A DNA stretch of 64,000 nt, taken from positions 62,001 through 126,000 of the forward strand of contig NZ_FOQT01000002.1 in NCBI RefSeq assembly GCF_900113805.1, written 5' to 3'. How positions within the stretch are numbered: position 1 is the stretch's first letter; every line of letters starts with the position of its first letter. Shown in pieces: positions 61,600 to 64,000 of the stretch. The notes under the pieces were generated by a model. It searched no databases. It was not told where the DNA came from and saw only the letters and a program-made list of their open reading frames with translations. The translations under genes were made by a program, and so were the position numbers. Source of the stretch: Halpernia frigidisoli (GTDB lineage: Bacteria > Bacteroidota > Bacteroidia > Flavobacteriales > Weeksellaceae).

Positions 61600-62511
61600 A
61601 TGCTTAAAGCGGAACATGTTACCAAAACTTATAATGCCGGGAAAAAACTGGCGCTGGAAGATTTTTCAATTGATGTGCCGGAAGCGTCTATCTACGGACT
61701 TCTTGGTCCAAACGGTGCGGGTAAAACGACTTTTATACGCATTATAAATCAAATTACGCAAGCCGATTCTGGCGAGGTTTTTATTAACGGAACTTTGCTT
61801 AATCCTTCTCATATTCGCCAAATTGGTTATATGCCGGAAGAGCGCGGTTTATATAAAAATATGACGGTTGGTGATCAATTGTTATATTTTGGGGAACTAA
61901 AAGGAATGACGAGAAATGACGCGCTGAAAGAGGCAAAATACTGGTTCGAGCAATTGCAGATCGATCAATGGTGGAAGAAAAAACTGAGCGAACTTTCCAA
62001 AGGAATGGCGCAAAAATTACAGTTTGTGGTGACGGTTTTGCATAAGCCAAAGTTGCTAATTTTGGATGAACCTTTTTCAGGTTTTGATCCGGTAAATGCC
62101 AATTTAATTAAGGATCAGATTATTAAATTAAAGGAACAAGGAACAACGATTATTCTTTCGACGCATAGAATGGAAAGTGTGCAGGAAATGTGTGATGCCG
62201 TTGCTTTGGTAAATAATGCAAAAAAAATCATCGACGGAAAAGTCTTTGAAGTGAGGGAAAAATTTAAGAAAAATATTTTTGAAGTGACTATTTCTGAAGT
62301 TAAAAGTGAGGCTTTTGAGAGTTTTAAAAATAAATATCAAATTCAGGATATTTTACATGAAAATGATTTGATTTCTTTTAATTTAAAGAGTGAAATTCCG
62401 CAAAAAAATATTCTTTTGGATTTAATTAATTGTGGCACGATCCGCACTTACGACGAGAAAATCCCAAGTATGAATGAAGTTTTTATTAACGCCGTAAGTG
62501 AAAAAAATTAA
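61600..62511 (+). CDS. ABC transporter ATP-binding protein (NatA-like)
   Basis: The ATPase of an export-type ABC system. The likely start is ATG 61600 (MLKAEHVTKTYNAGKK); a longer in-frame reading back to 61459 would run through the interspersed element and is not credible. The 303 residues include Walker A GPNGAGKTT (36-44), the signature LSKGMAQK (132-139) and Walker B LLILDEP (152-158), then SGFDPVN. The C-terminal DUF4162-like segment is typical of NatA, the sodium/drug exporter group. The permease gene starts 5 bases after its stop codon. Confidence 0.92.
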   Translation: MLKAEHVTKTYNAGKKLALEDFSIDVPEASIYGLLGPNGAGKTTFIRIINQITQADSGEVFINGTLLNPSHIRQIGYMPEERGLYKNMTVGDQLLYFGELKGMTRNDALKEAKYWFEQLQIDQWWKKKLSELSKGMAQKLQFVVTVLHKPKLLILDEPFSGFDPVNANLIKDQIIKLKEQGTTIILSTHRMESVQEMCDAVALVNNAKKIIDGKVFEVREKFKKNIFEVTISEVKSEAFESFKNKYQIQDILHENDLISFNLKSEIPQKNILLDLINCGTIRTYDEKIPSMNEVFINAVSEKN

Positions 62512-62515
62512 GAAG

Positions 62516-63832
62516 ATGAACAATATTTTATTAATTACAAAACGGGAATATCTTACGCAAGTAAAGAAAAAATCATTCGTTGTTTTGACACTTTTGGCGC
62601 CAATACTAATGATTGCTTTTGGGGCAACAATCGCTTTTATGTTTAAAGCCAACAAAACGAAATCTACTTTTGACGTGGTAGATAAAACTGGCATTTTTGC
62701 GGAACATTTAAAATCAACAGATAATATTAATTATGTTTATGTCCCAGAAAGTGCGGAAAAATCTTTGGTTTCTGCCTTGAAAGATATGAAAGGAACGGAT
62801 GGAATTTTGATTTTACCTAAACTTGAAAATAATGATTATGCAAAATTTGAGAGCGAAACGCAATTACTTTTAAATAATAAAATTGGTTTTGACACGAAAC
62901 AGAACATCGCGTCTGATATTTCTGGTTTGATCAAAAAAGAGAAAATAAAAAACCTTGGGATTACTGAAATACAATTAACAAATCTGGATAAAAGTTTTGA
63001 GTTAAAAACGAAAAATCTGATCGATGATAATAAATCTGATTCTGATCTGACTTACGGTGTAAAATCCGGTTTAAGCATGCTTTTAATGTACGCCACTTTT
63101 ATGTTTATTTTAATTTACGGCGTTCGTGTAATGCGAAGCGTTTTAGAGGAAAAAAACAACCGCGTTGTTGAGATCATCATTTCTTCTGTGAAACCTTTTG
63201 AACTGATGATGGGGAAAATTATCGGTGTAACTTTAGTCGCACTCACTCAGTTTTCTGCCTGGATCACAATGGCGATAATTGGCGCGCTGTTTTTAAATAC
63301 TGGTTTTTCTGCTATAAAAGGGAAAATTCCTGGCGGTGAAGGTTCCGAAAGTATGATGGATAAATTTGATATTCAGCAAATTGCAACCCAAATTTCTCAC
63401 ACATTATTAGATTTGAATTATGGTTTAATAATCGGCGTTTTTATTATTTTCTTTTTGCTTGGTTATATTTTTTACAGTTCAATTTATGCCGCGATCGGTT
63501 CTGCAGTTGATAATGAAACGGAAACTTCACAGTTTACAATTTTCGCAATTTTACCTTTAACATTGGGAATGTACGGCAGTTTTTCAATTATGGGAAATCC
63601 GGATGGACCGATGGGATTTTGGTTGTCGATGATCCCTTTTACTTCGCCAGTTGCGATGATTGCAAGAATTCCGTTTGGCGTTCCGGCTTGGCAAATTATT
63701 TTATCGATCGCGATTTTATTGGCTACTACCCTTTCGATGGTTTATGTTGCGGCAAAAGTTTATAAAGTGGGGATTTTAATGTACGGAAATAAAGCCACGA
63801 TGAAGGAACTCTGGAAATGGGTGAGAACTTAG
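62516..63832 (+). CDS. ABC transporter permease (NatB-like)
   Basis: A 438-residue membrane protein that begins with ATG 62516; an earlier in-frame GTG at 62498 lies inside the ATPase gene. The start ITKREYLTQVKKKSFVVLTLLAPILMI gives a first helix at about 19-43, followed by a large extracytoplasmic region, then five or six helices from residue about 180, including the signature EEKNNRVVEIIISSVKPFELMMGKIIGV. This is the NatB/DUF3526-like ABC-2 permease pattern; the cargo is unknown. Confidence 0.9.
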   Translation: MNNILLITKREYLTQVKKKSFVVLTLLAPILMIAFGATIAFMFKANKTKSTFDVVDKTGIFAEHLKSTDNINYVYVPESAEKSLVSALKDMKGTDGILILPKLENNDYAKFESETQLLLNNKIGFDTKQNIASDISGLIKKEKIKNLGITEIQLTNLDKSFELKTKNLIDDNKSDSDLTYGVKSGLSMLLMYATFMFILIYGVRVMRSVLEEKNNRVVEIIISSVKPFELMMGKIIGVTLVALTQFSAWITMAIIGALFLNTGFSAIKGKIPGGEGSESMMDKFDIQQIATQISHTLLDLNYGLIIGVFIIFFLLGYIFYSSIYAAIGSAVDNETETSQFTIFAILPLTLGMYGSFSIMGNPDGPMGFWLSMIPFTSPVAMIARIPFGVPAWQIILSIAILLATTLSMVYVAAKVYKVGILMYGNKATMKELWKWVRT

Positions 63833-64000
63833 ATAAAAATAAAAAATTGAATAGAAATAATTTCAGCAATAATTATTTAATAATTATTACACTTTATATA
63901 AGTATTAACTTATTAATCCTTTACAAATGGATTACATTTGATTACGATAATAATTATGCAGGTTCGTTGGCTACGCAATTATGGGGATTCAGTAATCTGA
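63817..64000 (+). CDS. Start of a membrane protein gene (3' end outside window)
   Basis: The ATG at 63817 overlaps the permease stop by 16 bases and opens a frame that runs without a stop to the window edge: 61 codons with a basic, asparagine-rich N-terminus and a membrane helix YLIIITLYISINLLILYKW, then FDYDNNYAGSLATQLWGF. This looks like the beginning of a multi-spanning protein, perhaps a lipid-linked glycosyltransferase, but I cannot name a family from this piece. The overlap suggests it belongs to the NatAB transcript. Confidence 0.55.
   Translation, partial: MGENLDKNKKLNRNNFSNNYLIIITLYISINLLILYKWITFDYDNNYAGSLATQLWGFSNL

Overview
The window looks like a chromosomal segment of a low-GC flavobacterium, most likely from the Chryseobacterium/Kaistella group (Weeksellaceae). 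Signs of this are the A+T-rich intergenic DNA, the scarcity of Shine-Dalgarno sites, several promoters of the Bacteroidota form TTTG-N17-23-TAnnTTTG, type IX secretion sorting domains, and families such as DUF5606, DUF4846, TIGR02757 and YjdF/DUF2238. About 60 genes are packed on both strands in short operons. I found no rRNA, tRNA, CRISPR array, prophage or transposase. Most genes are core housekeeping genes.

Layout. Positions 1-6290 (minus strand) hold a DUF4160 fragment cut by the window edge, lpdA, and an operon recQ / antitoxin / RelE-like toxin / glycosyltransferase / lipoprotein. Positions 6393-10641 (plus) hold a KdsD-type sugar-phosphate isomerase, tatC, an M1 peptidase and an acetyltransferase. 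Positions 10741-19359 hold a histidine kinase, dacB, the Rel/SpoT stringent-response enzyme, nhaA, a YihY-type membrane protein, rlmH, a PAP2 phosphatase and tatA. Positions 19613-28614 hold a Tet-type efflux pump, TIGR02757 with RNase Z, rdgB, a CPBP protease, a second MFS transporter, prfC and a DUF2891 gene broken by an in-frame TAG. Positions 28676-38755 hold lipid genes (acyl-CoA dehydrogenase, acyl-CoA ligase), a glucan phosphorylase homologue, mtaB, a glutamate-synthase-like protein and small proteins. Positions 38801-45545 hold dnaA and its neighbours, pepE, a transaldolase-type aldolase, mazG, def and ruvX. Positions 45685-53109 hold sixA, a serine hydrolase, a fused UMP synthase, DUF4846 and a large M1-like/beta-barrel protein. 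Positions 53162-58879 form a cell-surface region with two type IX cargo proteins, a related protein that lacks the sorting domain, and a 1078-residue outer-membrane protein. Positions 58904-64000 hold a ChaN-like protein, dusB, YjdF, a Nat-type ABC exporter and the start of another membrane protein.

The least expected signals are non-coding. (1) Three copies of an ~85-bp interspersed element have conserved flanks and a central stem that differs in sequence but stays self-complementary. (2) A family of CACAAAG-rich repeats lies in three places, each time a few bases after the stop codon of a minus-strand gene. (3) Tandem heptamers form most of the probable mRNA leader of pepE and lie just before the mazG start codon, with a third array at 32165; a degenerate octamer array lies before dusB. 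Among proteins, the notable ones are a UMP synthase with eukaryote-like domain order and motifs, a RecQ that has lost most zinc ligands, a glucan phosphorylase homologue with threonine at the expected pyridoxal-lysine position, a degenerate M1 peptidase domain fused to a probable outer-membrane barrel, and the DUF2891 nonsense mutation.
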